In this document: one piece after another, positions 52,291-61,735 of the stretch | How the letters are laid out: the number at the start of each line of letters is the position of its first letter | Numbering within the stretch: the first letter of the stretch is position 1 | Source of the DNA: Enterobacteriaceae bacterium RIT691 | GTDB taxonomy: Bacteria > Pseudomonadota > Gammaproteobacteria > Enterobacterales > Enterobacteriaceae | DNA: 61,735 nucleotides | Assembly: GCA_009668205.1 (NCBI GenBank) | Contig: WJYM01000013.1 | Location: forward strand, 52,469-114,203 | Direction of reading: 5' to 3' | The notes under the pieces: generated by a model | Told to the model about the DNA's origin: nothing | What the model saw: the letters and a program-made list of their open reading frames with translations, nothing else | Databases searched by the model: none | Translations under genes and position numbers: made by a program

Positions 52291-53664
52291 ATGGCACTTT
52301 GGGGCGGGCGTTTTACACAGGCAGCGGATCAACGGTTCAAACAGTTCAACGACTCTTTGCGCTTTGACTATCGCCTGGCGGAGCAGGATATCGTTGGCTC
52401 TGTGTCCTGGTCTAAAGCGCTGGTGACTGTCGGCGTGCTGACGGCTGAAGAGCAGCAGCAGCTGGAAGAGGCGTTGGGGAATCTGCTGGAAGAGGTTCGT
52501 GCCAATCCACAGCAAATCCTCGAAAGCGATGCCGAAGACATTCACAGCTGGGTGGAAGGTAAGCTTATCGACAAAGTCGGCCAGTTGGGCAAGAAGTTGC
52601 ACACCGGCCGCAGCCGTAACGATCAGGTCGCGACCGATCTCAAGCTGTGGTGCAAAGAGACCATCGGCGAACTGCTGAACGCTAATCGCCAGTTGCAAAG
52701 TGCGCTGGTGGAGACCGCGCAGAACAATCAGGATGCGGTAATGCCGGGCTATACCCATCTCCAGCGCGCGCAGCCGGTGACGTTTGCTCACTGGTGCCTG
52801 GCCTATGTTGAGATGCTGGCCCGCGATGAAAGTCGTTTGCAGGATACCTTTAAGCGCCTGGACGTCAGTCCGCTGGGCTGTGGTGCGCTGGCGGGAACGG
52901 CATATGAAATCGACCGTGAACAGCTGGCTGGCTGGTTGGGCTTTGCTTCCGCGACCCGTAACAGCCTCGACAGCGTTTCTGACCGTGACCATGTGCTGGA
53001 ACTGCTGTCGAATGCATCCATCGGTATGGTTCACCTTTCACGCTTCGCCGAAGATTTGATTTTCTTTAACTCTGGTGAAGCAGGCTTTGTTGAGCTTTCT
53101 GATCGCGTGACGTCAGGCTCTTCCCTGATGCCGCAGAAGAAAAACCCGGATGCGCTGGAGCTGATTCGTGGCAAATGTGGCCGTGTGCAGGGTGCACTGA
53201 CGGGCATGATGATGACCCTGAAAGGCCTGCCGCTGGCGTACAACAAAGATATGCAGGAAGACAAAGAAGGGCTGTTCGACGCGCTCGACACCTGGCTTGA
53301 TTGCCTGCATATGGGGGCGCTGGTGCTGGACGGTATTCAGGTGAAGCGTCCTCGCTGTCAGGAAGCGGCGCAGCAGGGTTATGCCAACTCTACAGAACTG
53401 GCGGATTATCTGGTCGCCAAAGGCGTACCGTTCCGCGAAGCGCACCACATTGTCGGTGAAGCGGTGGTGGAAGCCATTCGTCAGGGGAAACCATTGGAAG
53501 ATTTGCCTCTTTCGGATCTGCAGAAGTTTAGCGCGGTGATTGGCGAGGATGTTTATCCGATTCTGTCGCTGCAGTCGTGTCTGGATAAGCGTGCTGCGAA
53601 AGGTGGCGTATCGCCGAAACAGGTCGCGCAGGCCATTTCAGATGCCCGCAGCCGCTTAGGGTAA
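52291..53664 (+). CDS. argH: Argininosuccinate lyase
   Basis: A 457-residue fumarase/aspartase-superfamily lyase releasing arginine and fumarate. [29 protein letters not shown] and the signature [12 protein letters not shown] with the catalytic Ser loop are intact. The ATG at 52291 ([17 protein letters not shown]) matches E. coli; an ATG three codons upstream is less likely. Last gene of the argCBH operon. Confidence 0.97.
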   Translation: MALWGGRFTQAADQRFKQFNDSLRFDYRLAEQDIVGSVSWSKALVTVGVLTAEEQQQLEEALGNLLEEVRANPQQILESDAEDIHSWVEGKLIDKVGQLGKKLHTGRSRNDQVATDLKLWCKETIGELLNANRQLQSALVETAQNNQDAVMPGYTHLQRAQPVTFAHWCLAYVEMLARDESRLQDTFKRLDVSPLGCGALAGTAYEIDREQLAGWLGFASATRNSLDSVSDRDHVLELLSNASIGMVHLSRFAEDLIFFNSGEAGFVELSDRVTSGSSLMPQKKNPDALELIRGKCGRVQGALTGMMMTLKGLPLAYNKDMQEDKEGLFDALDTWLDCLHMGALVLDGIQVKRPRCQEAAQQGYANSTELADYLVAKGVPFREAHHIVGEAVVEAIRQGKPLEDLPLSDLQKFSAVIGEDVYPILSLQSCLDKRAAKGGVSPKQVAQAISDARSRLG

Positions 53665-53671
53665 ATTCTGT

Positions 53672-53735
53672 AGCCCCGGCAAGCAGAGCGCCGCCGGGGA
53701 AACGGCCGGATGGCGCTTTGCTTATCCGGCCTACA
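53672..53735. repeat. REP units after argH
   Basis: A partial unit (CCCCGGCAAGCAGAGCGCCG) and a full one (GCCGGATGGCGCTTTGCTTA) follow the argH stop. Confidence 0.8.
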
Positions 53736-53742
53736 AAAACAG

Positions 53743-53769
53743 AGCCTGGCTTATCGCCCGGCTTTTTTT
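53743..53769 (+). terminator. argCBH terminator
   Basis: AGCCTGGC and GCCCGGCT form a stem with one mismatch, followed by seven T. Confidence 0.75.
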
Positions 53770-53773
53770 ATGC

Positions 53774-53888
53774 AAAAAAAAGCGGACCACGGGGTCCGCA
53801 AAGTTCACGTTGGCTTTCATTATTAGTATCAGAGAGAAAACAACTGAGGTCAGTGGCTTCAAGGGTTAGTGAGGTACCGCCTCGTTTC
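53774..53888 (-). ncRNA. oxyS: OxyS small RNA
   Basis: On the minus strand the RNA begins GAAACGAGGCGGTACCTC, contains AAGCCAACGTGAACTTTGCG and ends in the stem GCGGACC-CCGT-GGTCCGC with eight T. The 5' end, the central CCCTTGAAG-CACTG block and the terminator region match E. coli OxyS (109 nt), encoded next to and divergent from oxyR. OxyS is induced by OxyR under peroxide stress and represses fhlA, rpoS and others through Hfq. Promoter and OxyR site lie in 53889-53983. Confidence 0.9.
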
Positions 53889-53983
53889 TGTGAACTATTA
53901 TTGACCAGAGTGCTTGATAGGGATAATCGTTCGTTGCTATGCTATCTATCGCCATGAACTATCGTGGCGTTGGAGGATGAATA

Positions 53984-54901
53984 ATGAATATTCGTGATCT
54001 TGAATACCTGGTAGCGTTAGCCGAGCACCGCCATTTTCGCCGCGCGGCGGACTCCTGCCACGTCAGCCAGCCGACGTTAAGTGGGCAGATCCGCAAGCTG
54101 GAAGATGAGCTTGGCGTGATGCTGCTGGAGCGCACCAGCCGTAAAGTGCTGTTCACCCAGGCAGGATTACTGCTGGTGGATCAGGCGCGTACGGTACTGC
54201 GTGAGGTCAAAGTGCTCAAGGAGATGGCAAGTCAGCAGGGCGAAACCATGTCAGGGCCGTTGCACATTGGCCTGATCCCAACCGTGGGCCCTTACCTGTT
54301 GCCGCACATCATTCCGATGCTGCACCAAACGTTCCCGAAACTCGAAATGTATCTGCATGAAGCCCAGACGCATCAGCTGCTGGCGCAACTCGACAGCGGC
54401 AAGCTCGACTGTGTCATTCTGGCGCTGGTCAAAGAGAGTGAAGCCTTTATTGAGGTGCCGCTGTTCGACGAGCCAATGATGCTGGCAATTTATGAAGATC
54501 ATCCATGGGCCAACCGCGACCGCGTGCCGATGTCTGATTTGGCGGGTGAAAAACTGCTGATGCTGGAAGACGGGCACTGTCTGCGCGATCAGGCAATGGG
54601 CTTCTGTTTTGAAGCGGGTGCAGACGAAGATACCCACTTCCGGGCAACCAGTCTGGAAACATTGCGCAATATGGTGGCCGCCGGCAGCGGAATCACGCTG
54701 TTACCGGCACTGTCAGTTCCACCAGAGCGTAAACGCGATGGTGTGGTGTATGTGCCGTGTATTAAGCCTGAGCCTCGCCGCACGGTGGGCTTGGTTTATC
54801 GTCCGGGTTCTCCGCTGCGCAGCCGCTATGAGCAGCTGGCAGAGGCCATCCGTACGCAGATGGATGGCCACTTTGATAAGCCGTTAAAACAGGCGGTTTA
54901 A
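53984..54901 (+). CDS. oxyR: Hydrogen-peroxide sensor/activator OxyR
   Basis: A 305-residue LysR-type regulator, same length as E. coli OxyR. The HTH ([21 protein letters not shown] ... VSQPTLSGQ) is N-terminal. The redox Cys pair is in [12 protein letters not shown] (C199 and C208 in E. coli numbering), which forms a disulfide on oxidation. It activates oxyS, katG and others. The 3' end overlaps sthA by 18 bp tail to tail. Confidence 0.98.
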   Translation: MNIRDLEYLVALAEHRHFRRAADSCHVSQPTLSGQIRKLEDELGVMLLERTSRKVLFTQAGLLLVDQARTVLREVKVLKEMASQQGETMSGPLHIGLIPTVGPYLLPHIIPMLHQTFPKLEMYLHEAQTHQLLAQLDSGKLDCVILALVKESEAFIEVPLFDEPMMLAIYEDHPWANRDRVPMSDLAGEKLLMLEDGHCLRDQAMGFCFEAGADEDTHFRATSLETLRNMVAAGSGITLLPALSVPPERKRDGVVYVPCIKPEPRRTVGLVYRPGSPLRSRYEQLAEAIRTQMDGHFDKPLKQAV

Positions 54902-56284
54902 GCCATTCAGCGCAGCTACCCGGTAGGCTTCTGCCATGGTCGGGTAGTTAAAGGTGGTGTTAACAAAGTACTCGATGGTGTTGCCACCGCCTTTTTGCTC
55001 CATTATCGCCTGGCCGATGTGAATAATTTCGGCCGCGCGCTCACCGAAGCAGTGAATGCCGAGGATCTCCTTCGTCTCCCGATGGAACAGGATCTTCAGG
55101 GTGCCCACGTTCATGCCCACGATTTGCGCCCGCGCAAGATGCTTAAATTGCGCGCGACCCACTTCGTAAGGCACTTTCATTGCCGTCAGCTGCTGCTCTG
55201 TTTTCCCGACTGAACTGATTTCAGGAATGGTGTAGATCCCCGTTGGGATATCTTCAATCAGGTGCGCTGTCGCTTCGCCTTTCACCATGGCCTGTGCGGC
55301 GATGCGACCCTGATCGTAAGCCGCTGATGCCAGGCTTGGGTAGCCAATCACATCGCCCACCGCGTAGATATGCGGGATGGCGGTCTGGTACATGCTGTTC
55401 ACTTTCAGCTGACCGCGGCTGTCGGTTTGCAGGCCGATGTTTTCCAGCGCCAGTGAGTCGGTATTCCCGGTACGGCCGTTGGCATACAGCAGGCAGTCGG
55501 CTTTCAGCTTTTTGCCGGACTTCAGGTGCATGATCACCCCGTCATCCATGCCTTCGATTTTCTCGTACTCTTCGTTGTGACGAATCACCACGCCGCTGTT
55601 CCAGAAGTGGTACGACAGCGAGTCGGACATCTCCTGATCGAGGAATGCCAGCAGGCGGTCACGGGTGTTGATCAAATCAACTTTGACCTCCATTCCGCGG
55701 AAGATAGACGCATATTCGCAGCCAATCACCCCAGCGCCGTAAATGATGACGTGGCGGGGTTCATGATGGAGGCTCAGGATCGAGTCGCTGTCGTAAACGC
55801 GCGGATGGGAAAAATCGACATCATCAGGGCGATACGGACGTGAACCGCAGGCAATCACGAACTTCTCGGCGGTGATGGTTTCCACTGAGCCGTCGTGACA
55901 CTCCAACGCAATCGTGTGTTCATCAATAAAGTGGGCGTTGCCCTGCAGAATTTCGCAGTGGTTACGCTCGTAGAACCCTTGTCGCATCCGCGTCTGCTGG
56001 TTAATCACGCTGTCGGCATGATTAAGAATATCGGAGAACGAGGAACGAAGGAGTCGGGAGTGGTCGCTGTAGAGAGGATTCTGGTTGAATTCGATAATGC
56101 GGCTGACGGCGTGGCGAAGCGCTTTTGAGGGAATGGTTCCCCAGTGGGTGCAACCGCCGCCAACGTTATGGTAGCGCTCAATAACGGCGACGCGGGCTCC
56201 TAGCTTAACCAGCCCCATCGCGGCACCTTCGCCGCCAGGGCCAGAACCAATTACTATTGCATCATAATCGTAGGTGTGTGGCAT
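54884..56284 (-). CDS. sthA: Soluble pyridine nucleotide transhydrogenase
   Basis: A 466-residue FAD enzyme transferring hydride between NADPH and NAD. FAD motif [17 protein letters not shown] motif [13 protein letters not shown] and the second FAD segment [14 protein letters not shown] are present. The usual disulfide-reductase CxxxxC is replaced by [12 protein letters not shown], with only one Cys, which is normal for this family. It faces oxyR and diverges from fabR. Confidence 0.97.
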   Translation of the reverse strand: MPHTYDYDAIVIGSGPGGEGAAMGLVKLGARVAVIERYHNVGGGCTHWGTIPSKALRHAVSRIIEFNQNPLYSDHSRLLRSSFSDILNHADSVINQQTRMRQGFYERNHCEILQGNAHFIDEHTIALECHDGSVETITAEKFVIACGSRPYRPDDVDFSHPRVYDSDSILSLHHEPRHVIIYGAGVIGCEYASIFRGMEVKVDLINTRDRLLAFLDQEMSDSLSYHFWNSGVVIRHNEEYEKIEGMDDGVIMHLKSGKKLKADCLLYANGRTGNTDSLALENIGLQTDSRGQLKVNSMYQTAIPHIYAVGDVIGYPSLASAAYDQGRIAAQAMVKGEATAHLIEDIPTGIYTIPEISSVGKTEQQLTAMKVPYEVGRAQFKHLARAQIVGMNVGTLKILFHRETKEILGIHCFGERAAEIIHIGQAIMEQKGGGNTIEYFVNTTFNYPTMAEAYRVAALNGLNRLF

Positions 56285-56485
56285 GGTAAGGCTTACCTGT
56301 TCTTATACATAAAAGCAACAGAATAGTAACATCAAAGCCGGGATAACCCAATTATCGTTGTGCTTTTTTCCTGCAACAGAGCACAAACCGCACGTAAACA
56401 ATCATTCACAAAGCACCGTAAAACGATTAGTTTGAATCTCTGGTATAGTGCCAGACAAGGCAGATGGAAGGATTCAGACATCGTG

Positions 56486-57118
56486 ATGGGCGTTAGAGCG
56501 CAACAAAAAGAAAAGACCCGGCGTTCGCTGGTAGAAGCTGCATTCAGTCAACTGAGTGCAGAACGAAGTTTTGCCAGCCTAAGTTTGCGCGAAGTCGCAC
56601 GTGAAGCGGGAATTGCGCCAACCTCCTTTTATCGCCATTTCCGCGATGTGGATGAGCTCGGCTTAACCATGGTGGATGAGAGCGGCCTGATGCTGCGTCA
56701 GCTGATGCGCCAGGCCCGTCAACGTATTGCAAAAGGTGGCAGCGTTATTCGCACCTCAGTTTCCACCTTTATGGAGTTTATCGGTAATAATCCGAACGCA
56801 TTTCGCTTGCTGCTGCGTGAACGTTCTGGCACTTCTGCGGCTTTTCGTGCCGCCGTTGCCCGCGAAATTCAGCACTTCATTGCGGAACTTGCCGACTATC
56901 TCGAAATCGAAAACCATATGCCGCGCGCCTTCACAGAAGCGCAAGCCGAAGCGATGGTCACCATCGTCTTCAGTGCAGGTGCGGAGGCACTGGATGTCGG
57001 CCTTGAACAGCGCCGGCAATTAGAAGAGCGACTGGTACTGCAGCTGAGGATGATCTCCAAAGGCGCGTATTACTGGTATCGCCGTGAACAAGAGAAGATG
57101 ACACATCATTCCGAATAA
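56486..57118 (+). CDS. fabR: TetR-family repressor of unsaturated fatty acid synthesis
   Basis: A 210-residue TetR-type regulator nearly identical to E. coli Fab[25 protein letters not shown] near the N-terminus, helical ligand domain after it. It represses fabB and fabA according to the saturated/unsaturated acyl-ACP or acyl-CoA balance. The start at 56486 ([14 protein letters not shown]) is the conserved one; the longer E. coli annotation begins further upstream. Forms an operon with yijD. Confidence 0.95.
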   Translation: MGVRAQQKEKTRRSLVEAAFSQLSAERSFASLSLREVAREAGIAPTSFYRHFRDVDELGLTMVDESGLMLRQLMRQARQRIAKGGSVIRTSVSTFMEFIGNNPNAFRLLLRERSGTSAAFRAAVAREIQHFIAELADYLEIENHMPRAFTEAQAEAMVTIVFSAGAEALDVGLEQRRQLEERLVLQLRMISKGAYYWYRREQEKMTHHSE

Positions 57119-57133
57119 GGTGAAGGACGAGCA

Positions 57134-57493
57134 ATGAAACAGACAGGTCAAGACAGAGGTACGTTGTTGCTGGCGCTGATCGCTGGTTTATCCATAAACG
57201 GGACATTTGCGGCGCTGTTTAGCTCCATCGTCCCCTTCACGGTATTTCCTCTTATCTCGCTGGTGCTGACGGTTTACTGTCTGCATCAGCGCTATCAAAA
57301 CCGCACGATGCCCGTCGGGTTGCCAGGGATTGCAGCAGCTTGCTTTATTCTTGGTGTACTCGTCTACAGCACCGTGGTTCGCGCAGAGTATCCAGACATC
57401 GGCTCTAACTTCTTCCCAGCCGTATTGTCGGTAGCGATGGTGTTCTGGATTGGCTTTAAGATGCGTAACCGCAAGACGGAAATCGCGGAATAA
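57134..57493 (+). CDS. yijD: Inner-membrane protein YijD
   Basis: A 119-residue DUF1422 protein with four hydrophobic spans (about 10-28, 30-48, 62-80, 90-108), same length as E. coli YijD. Function is unknown. It follows fabR by 15 bp after GAAGGACGAG, so it is probably co-expressed. Confidence 0.95.
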   Translation: MKQTGQDRGTLLLALIAGLSINGTFAALFSSIVPFTVFPLISLVLTVYCLHQRYQNRTMPVGLPGIAAACFILGVLVYSTVVRAEYPDIGSNFFPAVLSVAMVFWIGFKMRNRKTEIAE

Positions 57494-57502
57494 TTTGTGA
57501 CT

Positions 57503-57572
57503 TGTAGGCCGGGTAAGGCGTTGCCGCCACCCGGCATTTTCGGCAGGTGGCGCTTCGCTTACCTGCTCTACA
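57503..57572. repeat. REP pair between yijD and trmA
   Basis: Inverted REP units (TAGGCCGGGTAAGGCGTTGC ... GGCAGGTGGCGCTTCGCTTA) between convergent genes. Confidence 0.85.
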
Positions 57573-57578
57573 AAAACA

Positions 57579-58679
57579 TCATTTCTTCGTCAGCCAGACC
57601 CCACACTCCATATGATGGGTGTACGGGAACTGATCAAACAGCGCCAGGCGTTCAACGTTATGCGTTTGACCCAGCGTTTCCAGATTCTTACACAGTGTTT
57701 CCGGGTTGCAGGAAATATAGAGAATGCGCGGATACGCCTGCACCATCTTCTCGGTTTCGCTATCCAGACCGCTGCGCGGGGGATCGACAAAAATCGTCTC
57801 ACACTGATAGCTCTTCAGATCGATACCCTGCAAGCGATTAAATTCACGCACGCCGTTCATCGCCTGAGTAAATTCTTCTGCCGACATCCGAATAATCTGC
57901 ACATTATCAATGTGGTTAGCGGCAATATTGTATTGCGCCGCTGCAACCGACGGTTTGGCGATTTCCGTTGCCAGGACGCGGTCGAAATTACGTGCCAGTG
58001 CCAGTGAGAAGTTGCCGTTGCCGCAGTACAGCTCCAGCAGGTCACCTTTTGAATCCTTCGTGGCATCCAGCGCCCATTCGAGCATCTGAATGTTCATCGC
58101 CGCATTCGGCTGGGTGAAGCTGTTCTCCACCTGGCGATAGATCATTTCACGGCCACCTACCGGCAGGCGCTCATCAACAAAATCCTGATCCAGCGTGATT
58201 TTGGTTTTCGTCGCACGGCCAATCAGGTGCACATTCAGATTGGCGGCACGCAGTGCATCACGCAGTTTCGTCGCCGCTTCCTGCCATTCCTCATCCAGCT
58301 TCTTATGATAAAGCAGAGTGACAATGGCCTGGTTGCTCATGGTGGTGAGGTAGTCAATCTGGAACAGCTTATGACGCAGCGTTTTCTCGGCTTTTACGCC
58401 AGCCAGCACGGCTTTCATCAGCGCATTGATAAGCTCGCTCGCCGCCGGGAATGTATCGACGCGAATGCGCTGTTTGGTCTGCTGGTCAAAAATGATTGGG
58501 TACAGGTCGTCCCCGTCGTGCCACATACGAAACTCGGCGCGCATCCGGTAATGACTTTTTGGCGAGCGAAACACCTCCGGCACGGGTGCGTTATGGGGCG
58601 CCATCATACTTTGCAGACGGACGACTTTCTCCGCCAGCTGGGCCTCGTACTGTTCTGTCGGCAGGTGTTCGGGGGTCAT
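57579..58679 (-). CDS. trmA: tRNA (uracil-5-)-methyltransferase
   Basis: A 366-residue SAM-dependent enzyme making m5U54 in the T-loop of tRNA (and acting on tmRNA). The SAM motif is [17 protein letters not shown]; the active Cys is in [16 protein letters not shown] and the general base Glu in [20 protein letters not shown] is typical. It diverges from btuB, with the cobalamin riboswitch region between. Confidence 0.97.
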   Translation of the reverse strand: MTPEHLPTEQYEAQLAEKVVRLQSMMAPHNAPVPEVFRSPKSHYRMRAEFRMWHDGDDLYPIIFDQQTKQRIRVDTFPAASELINALMKAVLAGVKAEKTLRHKLFQIDYLTTMSNQAIVTLLYHKKLDEEWQEAATKLRDALRAANLNVHLIGRATKTKITLDQDFVDERLPVGGREMIYRQVENSFTQPNAAMNIQMLEWALDATKDSKGDLLELYCGNGNFSLALARNFDRVLATEIAKPSVAAAQYNIAANHIDNVQIIRMSAEEFTQAMNGVREFNRLQGIDLKSYQCETIFVDPPRSGLDSETEKMVQAYPRILYISCNPETLCKNLETLGQTHNVERLALFDQFPYTHHMECGVWLTKK

Positions 58680-58789
58680 GATGCTTCCTGAATAGAGTGA
58701 ATACGCGGGGATTGTAGGGAATGCGCACGGGATGTCCAGCCCCGGATAACCATTGGGACGGTTGATAGCAGTCTGGACATCTGTATGTA

Positions 58790-59027
58790 ACTGAATGTAG
58801 CATCTTGTTTCCGGCCCTGTGAGATAAAAGGGAATCCAGTGTGAATCTGGAGCTGACGCGCAGCGGTAAAGATTGGCGGGATGAACATGCAGACACTGTG
58901 TAAAAGCGGGAAGTCATCATCCACAACACGCCACCTAGCCCGAAGACCTGCCGGAGTACGTCGCAACGGATCCTCATTATCGCGAGTAGTAATGAGCCCA
59001 GCGGCATCCGTCTTATATATTGGATGC
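58790..59027 (+). ncRNA. Cobalamin riboswitch of btuB
   Basis: The leader has the conserved blocks of the E. coli btuB riboswitch in order: GGCCCTGTGAGATAAAAGGG, AATCCAGTGTGAATCTGGAG, CTGACGCGCAGCGGTAA, GGGAAGTCATCATCC, and the B12 box AGCCCGAAGACCTGCC at 58937-58952. The expression platform is a hairpin, GCATCC (59004-59009) with GGATGC (59022-59027), that hides the Shine-Dalgarno. Bound adenosylcobalamin would block translation of btuB. The 5' limit is approximate. Confidence 0.93.
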
Positions 59028-59034
59028 TTTAACA

Positions 59035-60870
59035 ATGATTAAAAAAGCTTCGCTGCTGACGGCGCTCTCCGTCACAGCTTTTTCTGGCTGGGCGCAGGAT
59101 GATGCCTCAGACACGATGGTGGTTTCGGCAAATCGCTTTGAACAACCTGTTAATACCGTTCTGGCTCCGGTCAGTGTCGTGACCCGTGAAGATATCGACC
59201 ACTGGCAATCTCAATCCGTTCTTGACGTGATGCGTCGCTTACCTGGTGTCGATATCGCGCAAAATGGGGGGCTTGGGCAAAATTCATCAATGTTTATTCG
59301 TGGTACCAATTCCAGCCACGTGCTGGTATTGGTGGATGGCATACGCCTGAACCAGGCGGGCGTCAGCGGCTCTTCCGATTTAAGTCAGTTCCCGATTAGC
59401 CTCGTTCAGCGTATCGAATATATCCGCGGCCCTCGTTCTGCGGTGTATGGATCCGATGCGATTGGCGGCGTCGTTAATATCATTACAACCCGCGAAAAAG
59501 ATGGCACGACGCTGAATGCAGGCGTTGGCTCCAACGGCTATCAAACCTACAACGGCAGCACGCAGCAGAAACTGGGTGAGAATACCCGTGTGACGCTGGC
59601 CGGGGATTACACCTATACCAAGGGTTATGATGTCGTGGCGGAGGGCAATACCGGTGGTGTCGCCCAGCCGGATCGCGATGGATTCATGAGTAAAACGCTG
59701 TATGGCGCGTTGGAGCATAATTTCTCCGACGAGTGGAGCGCATTTATGCGTGGCTATGGTTACGACAACCGTACAGCCTACGATGGCTATTCCAGCCCGT
59801 ATTCCACCGTCGATACTCGCCAGCTCTACAGCCAGACCTGGGATGCGGGCGTGCGTTTTAATCACGACATCTTCCATTCACAGTTGACCTCCAGTTATAG
59901 CCACAGCAAAGATTACAACTACGATCCCAATCTGGGCCGCTATGATTCCACGGCAACGCTGGATGAGGTTGAGCAATATAATCTGCAATGGGCCAACTCC
60001 GTGGACGTGGGTCACGGCAATATTGGCGCCGGGGTGGACTGGCAGAAACAGAGCACTGAACCGGGTACCAGCTATGTAACGAATGGCTACGATATCCGTA
60101 ATACCGGTATTTATCTGACTGGGCTGCAGAAATTTGGCGATTTCACCTTTGAAGGCGCGGCTCGCGGCGATGATAACTCGCAGTTTGGCAACCATGGCAC
60201 CTGGCAGGGCAGCGCGGGTTGGGAGTTCTACGATGGCTATCGCTTCGTGGCCTCCTACGGTACTGCGTTTAAAGCGCCAAACCTGGGGCAGCTTTACGGT
60301 TTCTATGGCAACAAAGATCTCGATCCGGAAGAAAGCAAACAGTGGGAAGGCGCGTTTGAAGGTTTAACGGCAGGCGTGAACTGGCGTGTGTCTGGCTATC
60401 GTAACGACGTTGATAACCTGATCGATTACGACAGCCACCTCAACCAATATTACAACGTTGGCAAAGCACGGATTAAAGGTGTTGAAGCGACAGCATCGTT
60501 CGATACAGGACCATTGGCGCATACTGTTTCCTATGACTACCTCGACGCCCGCGATGCTCAGACCAATGAGCTACTGCTGCGTCGTGCTAAACAGCAGGTG
60601 AAATACCAGCTTGACTGGCAGGTGTATGATTTCGACTGGGGAGTGACTTACCAGTATCTCGGCTCTCGCTATGATACGGACTTCTCTACCTACCAGACCG
60701 TTAAAATGGGTGGGGTCAGCCTGTGGGATCTTGCCGTTGCATATCCGGTCACCTCTCACCTCACAGTTCGTGGTAAAATAGCCAACCTGTTCGATAAAGA
60801 TTACGAGACAGTTTATGGCTACGAAACTGCAGGACGGGAATACACCTTGTCTGGCAGCTACACCTTCTGA
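59035..60870 (+). CDS. btuB: TonB-dependent vitamin B12 receptor BtuB
   Basis: A 611-residue outer-membrane receptor (E. coli 614). A signal peptide ([21 protein letters not shown], about 21 residues) is followed by the TonB box [10 protein letters not shown], a plug domain ([31 protein letters not shown]) and a 22-strand barrel ending in [11 protein letters not shown] with terminal Phe. The ATG at 59035 lies 7 bp after the riboswitch hairpin; an upstream in-frame ATG lies within the hairpin and is rejected. Its last 56 bp overlap murI. Confidence 0.97.
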   Translation: MIKKASLLTALSVTAFSGWAQDDASDTMVVSANRFEQPVNTVLAPVSVVTREDIDHWQSQSVLDVMRRLPGVDIAQNGGLGQNSSMFIRGTNSSHVLVLVDGIRLNQAGVSGSSDLSQFPISLVQRIEYIRGPRSAVYGSDAIGGVVNIITTREKDGTTLNAGVGSNGYQTYNGSTQQKLGENTRVTLAGDYTYTKGYDVVAEGNTGGVAQPDRDGFMSKTLYGALEHNFSDEWSAFMRGYGYDNRTAYDGYSSPYSTVDTRQLYSQTWDAGVRFNHDIFHSQLTSSYSHSKDYNYDPNLGRYDSTATLDEVEQYNLQWANSVDVGHGNIGAGVDWQKQSTEPGTSYVTNGYDIRNTGIYLTGLQKFGDFTFEGAARGDDNSQFGNHGTWQGSAGWEFYDGYRFVASYGTAFKAPNLGQLYGFYGNKDLDPEESKQWEGAFEGLTAGVNWRVSGYRNDVDNLIDYDSHLNQYYNVGKARIKGVEATASFDTGPLAHTVSYDYLDARDAQTNELLLRRAKQQVKYQLDWQVYDFDWGVTYQYLGSRYDTDFSTYQTVKMGGVSLWDLAVAYPVTSHLTVRGKIANLFDKDYETVYGYETAGREYTLSGSYTF

Positions 60871-61666
60871 TCCACGTCCCACCGTCCTGGTATTTGATTC
60901 CGGGGTCGGTGGGTTGTCGGTTTATGATGAGATTCGGCACCTGCTGCCGGATCTCCACTACATCTACGCTTTCGATAACGTTGCCTTTCCTTATGGGGAA
61001 AAGAGTGAAGCGTTCATTGTTGAGCGTGTCCTTGAGATTGTGACTGCTGTTCAGGCTCATTATCCACTGGCGCTTGCCGTGATTGCCTGTAACACCGCGA
61101 GTACCGTCTCACTTCCTGCTTTACGCGAAAAGTTTGCCTTCCCGGTTGTGGGCGTAGTGCCTGCAATAAAACCCGCCGCTCGCCTGACGGCGAATGGGGT
61201 GGTCGGTCTGCTTGCAACCCGTGGCACGGTGAAGCGTCCTTATACGCATGAGCTGATCGAACGTTTTGCTAACGAATGCCAGATTGAAATGCTGGGGTCG
61301 GCGGAGCTGGTGGTGTTGGCGGAAGCGAAACTGCACGGAGAAGCCGTCCCGCTCGACGAGCTGCGTCGCATTCTGCGCCCGTGGCTGAGAATGCAAGAGC
61401 CACCAGATACTGTTGTGCTGGGCTGCACCCACTTCCCTCTATTACAGGAAGAGTTGTTGCAGGTGCTGCCAGAAGGAACCCGCCTGATAGATTCCGGGGC
61501 TGCAATCGCACGGCGTACTGCCTGGCTGCTGGAACATGAAGCGCCGGATGCAAAATCTGCCGACGCGAATATTGCTTATTGCATGGCGAAGACGGTGGAA
61601 ACTGAGCAATTATTCCCCGTTTTGCAGCGCTATGGCTTCGAAAGGCTCGAAAAGCTGGGTGTTTAA
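60815..61666 (+). CDS. murI: Glutamate racemase
   Basis: A 283-residue enzyme that makes D-glutamate for peptidoglycan. Both catalytic Cys are seen, in [10 protein letters not shown] and [10 protein letters not shown], with [10 protein letters not shown] at the phosphate-like loop. The N-terminal extension [18 protein letters not shown], as in E. coli, confers dependence on UDP-MurNAc-Ala. The start lies inside btuB in another frame (56-bp overlap), so it is translationally linked to btuB. In E. coli an rRNA operon follows; only 69 bases remain here, with no rRNA visible. Confidence 0.97.
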   Translation: MATKLQDGNTPCLAATPSDPRPTVLVFDSGVGGLSVYDEIRHLLPDLHYIYAFDNVAFPYGEKSEAFIVERVLEIVTAVQAHYPLALAVIACNTASTVSLPALREKFAFPVVGVVPAIKPAARLTANGVVGLLATRGTVKRPYTHELIERFANECQIEMLGSAELVVLAEAKLHGEAVPLDELRRILRPWLRMQEPPDTVVLGCTHFPLLQEELLQVLPEGTRLIDSGAAIARRTAWLLEHEAPDAKSADANIAYCMAKTVETEQLFPVLQRYGFERLEKLGV

Positions 61667-61735
61667 TGCTCATTTGAGCAAAAAAGAGACGGTTGAAAAG
61701 TTTTTTGCAAACAGCGCTTGTCAACGTCTCAGAAG

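Noticed and set aside
54884-56284. sthA seen as a broken dihydrolipoamide dehydrogenase lacking one redox cysteine
   Set aside because: The CTHWG form is normal for soluble transhydrogenases; the gene is intact.
61667-61735. Start of an rRNA operon at the window end
   Set aside because: Expected from E. coli synteny after murI, but no promoter or rRNA sequence can be seen in the remaining 69 bases.

Overview
The window is a chromosomal segment of a member of the Enterobacteriaceae. Nearly every protein is close to its Escherichia coli K-12 counterpart and the gene order largely follows the E. coli rha - cpx - pfkA - hslVU - met - arg - oxyR - btuB - murI region. The GC-rich codon use, a rhamnose operon with an ABC importer, a KdgM-type porin and Enterobacter-style dispersed palindromes suggest Enterobacter, Lelliottia, Leclercia or a near relative rather than E. 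coli itself. I cannot name the species from sequence alone.

Layout. (1) 1-4603: the 3' end of an accessory locus on the + strand: a truncated RhuM-family gene, a type I restriction subunit hsdR and an M48/YgjP-type metallopeptidase. It abuts the rhamnose locus with a 13-bp tail-to-tail overlap. (2) 4591-17598: the L-rhamnose regulon. A long minus-strand operon (rhaB, rhaA, rhaD, ABC binding protein, ABC ATPase, two permeases, an iron alcohol dehydrogenase, rhaM) diverges from the regulators rhaS-rhaR, followed by the RhaT symporter. (3) 17886-21526: sodA, a 2-keto-3-deoxygluconate module (kdgT plus a DapA-family aldolase, both with KdgR-like boxes) and yiiM. (4) 21623-26526: the Cpx envelope-stress system (cpxA, cpxR, cpxP, the CpxQ sRNA), fieF and pfkA. 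(5) 26716-35651: a DUF1993 gene, rraA, menA, hslU, hslV, ftsN, cytR, priA, rpmE. The block that lies between pfkA and rraA in E. coli (sbp, cdh, tpiA, fpr, glpXKF, zapB) is absent. (6) 36003-48776: a KdgM-like porin, then methionine genes metJ, metB, metL, metF, then gldA with a decayed fsaB remnant, katG and ppc. (7) 49128-53664: divergent argE / argCBH. (8) 53774-61666: the OxyS sRNA, oxyR, sthA, fabR, yijD, trmA, a cobalamin riboswitch, btuB and murI, which overlaps btuB.

How the genes work together. The rha genes cover uptake (ABC importer and proton symporter), anomer conversion (RhaM), isomerisation, phosphorylation, aldol cleavage and reduction of the lactaldehyde product. The kdgT/aldolase pair and the KdgM-like porin look like parts of one pectin-breakdown regulon. 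The oxidative-stress genes sodA, katG, oxyR and OxyS are interspersed. REP-type palindromes and a separate family of ~82-118 bp palindromic repeats punctuate operon ends and one operon interior.

I saw no CRISPR array, tRNA, rRNA, transposase or prophage. The most unusual points are the RhuM-HsdR-metallopeptidase edge, the dual-transporter rha regulon, the KdgR-linked aldolase, the missing block between pfkA and rraA, and the fsaB pseudogene. None of these amounts to a demonstrably new system.
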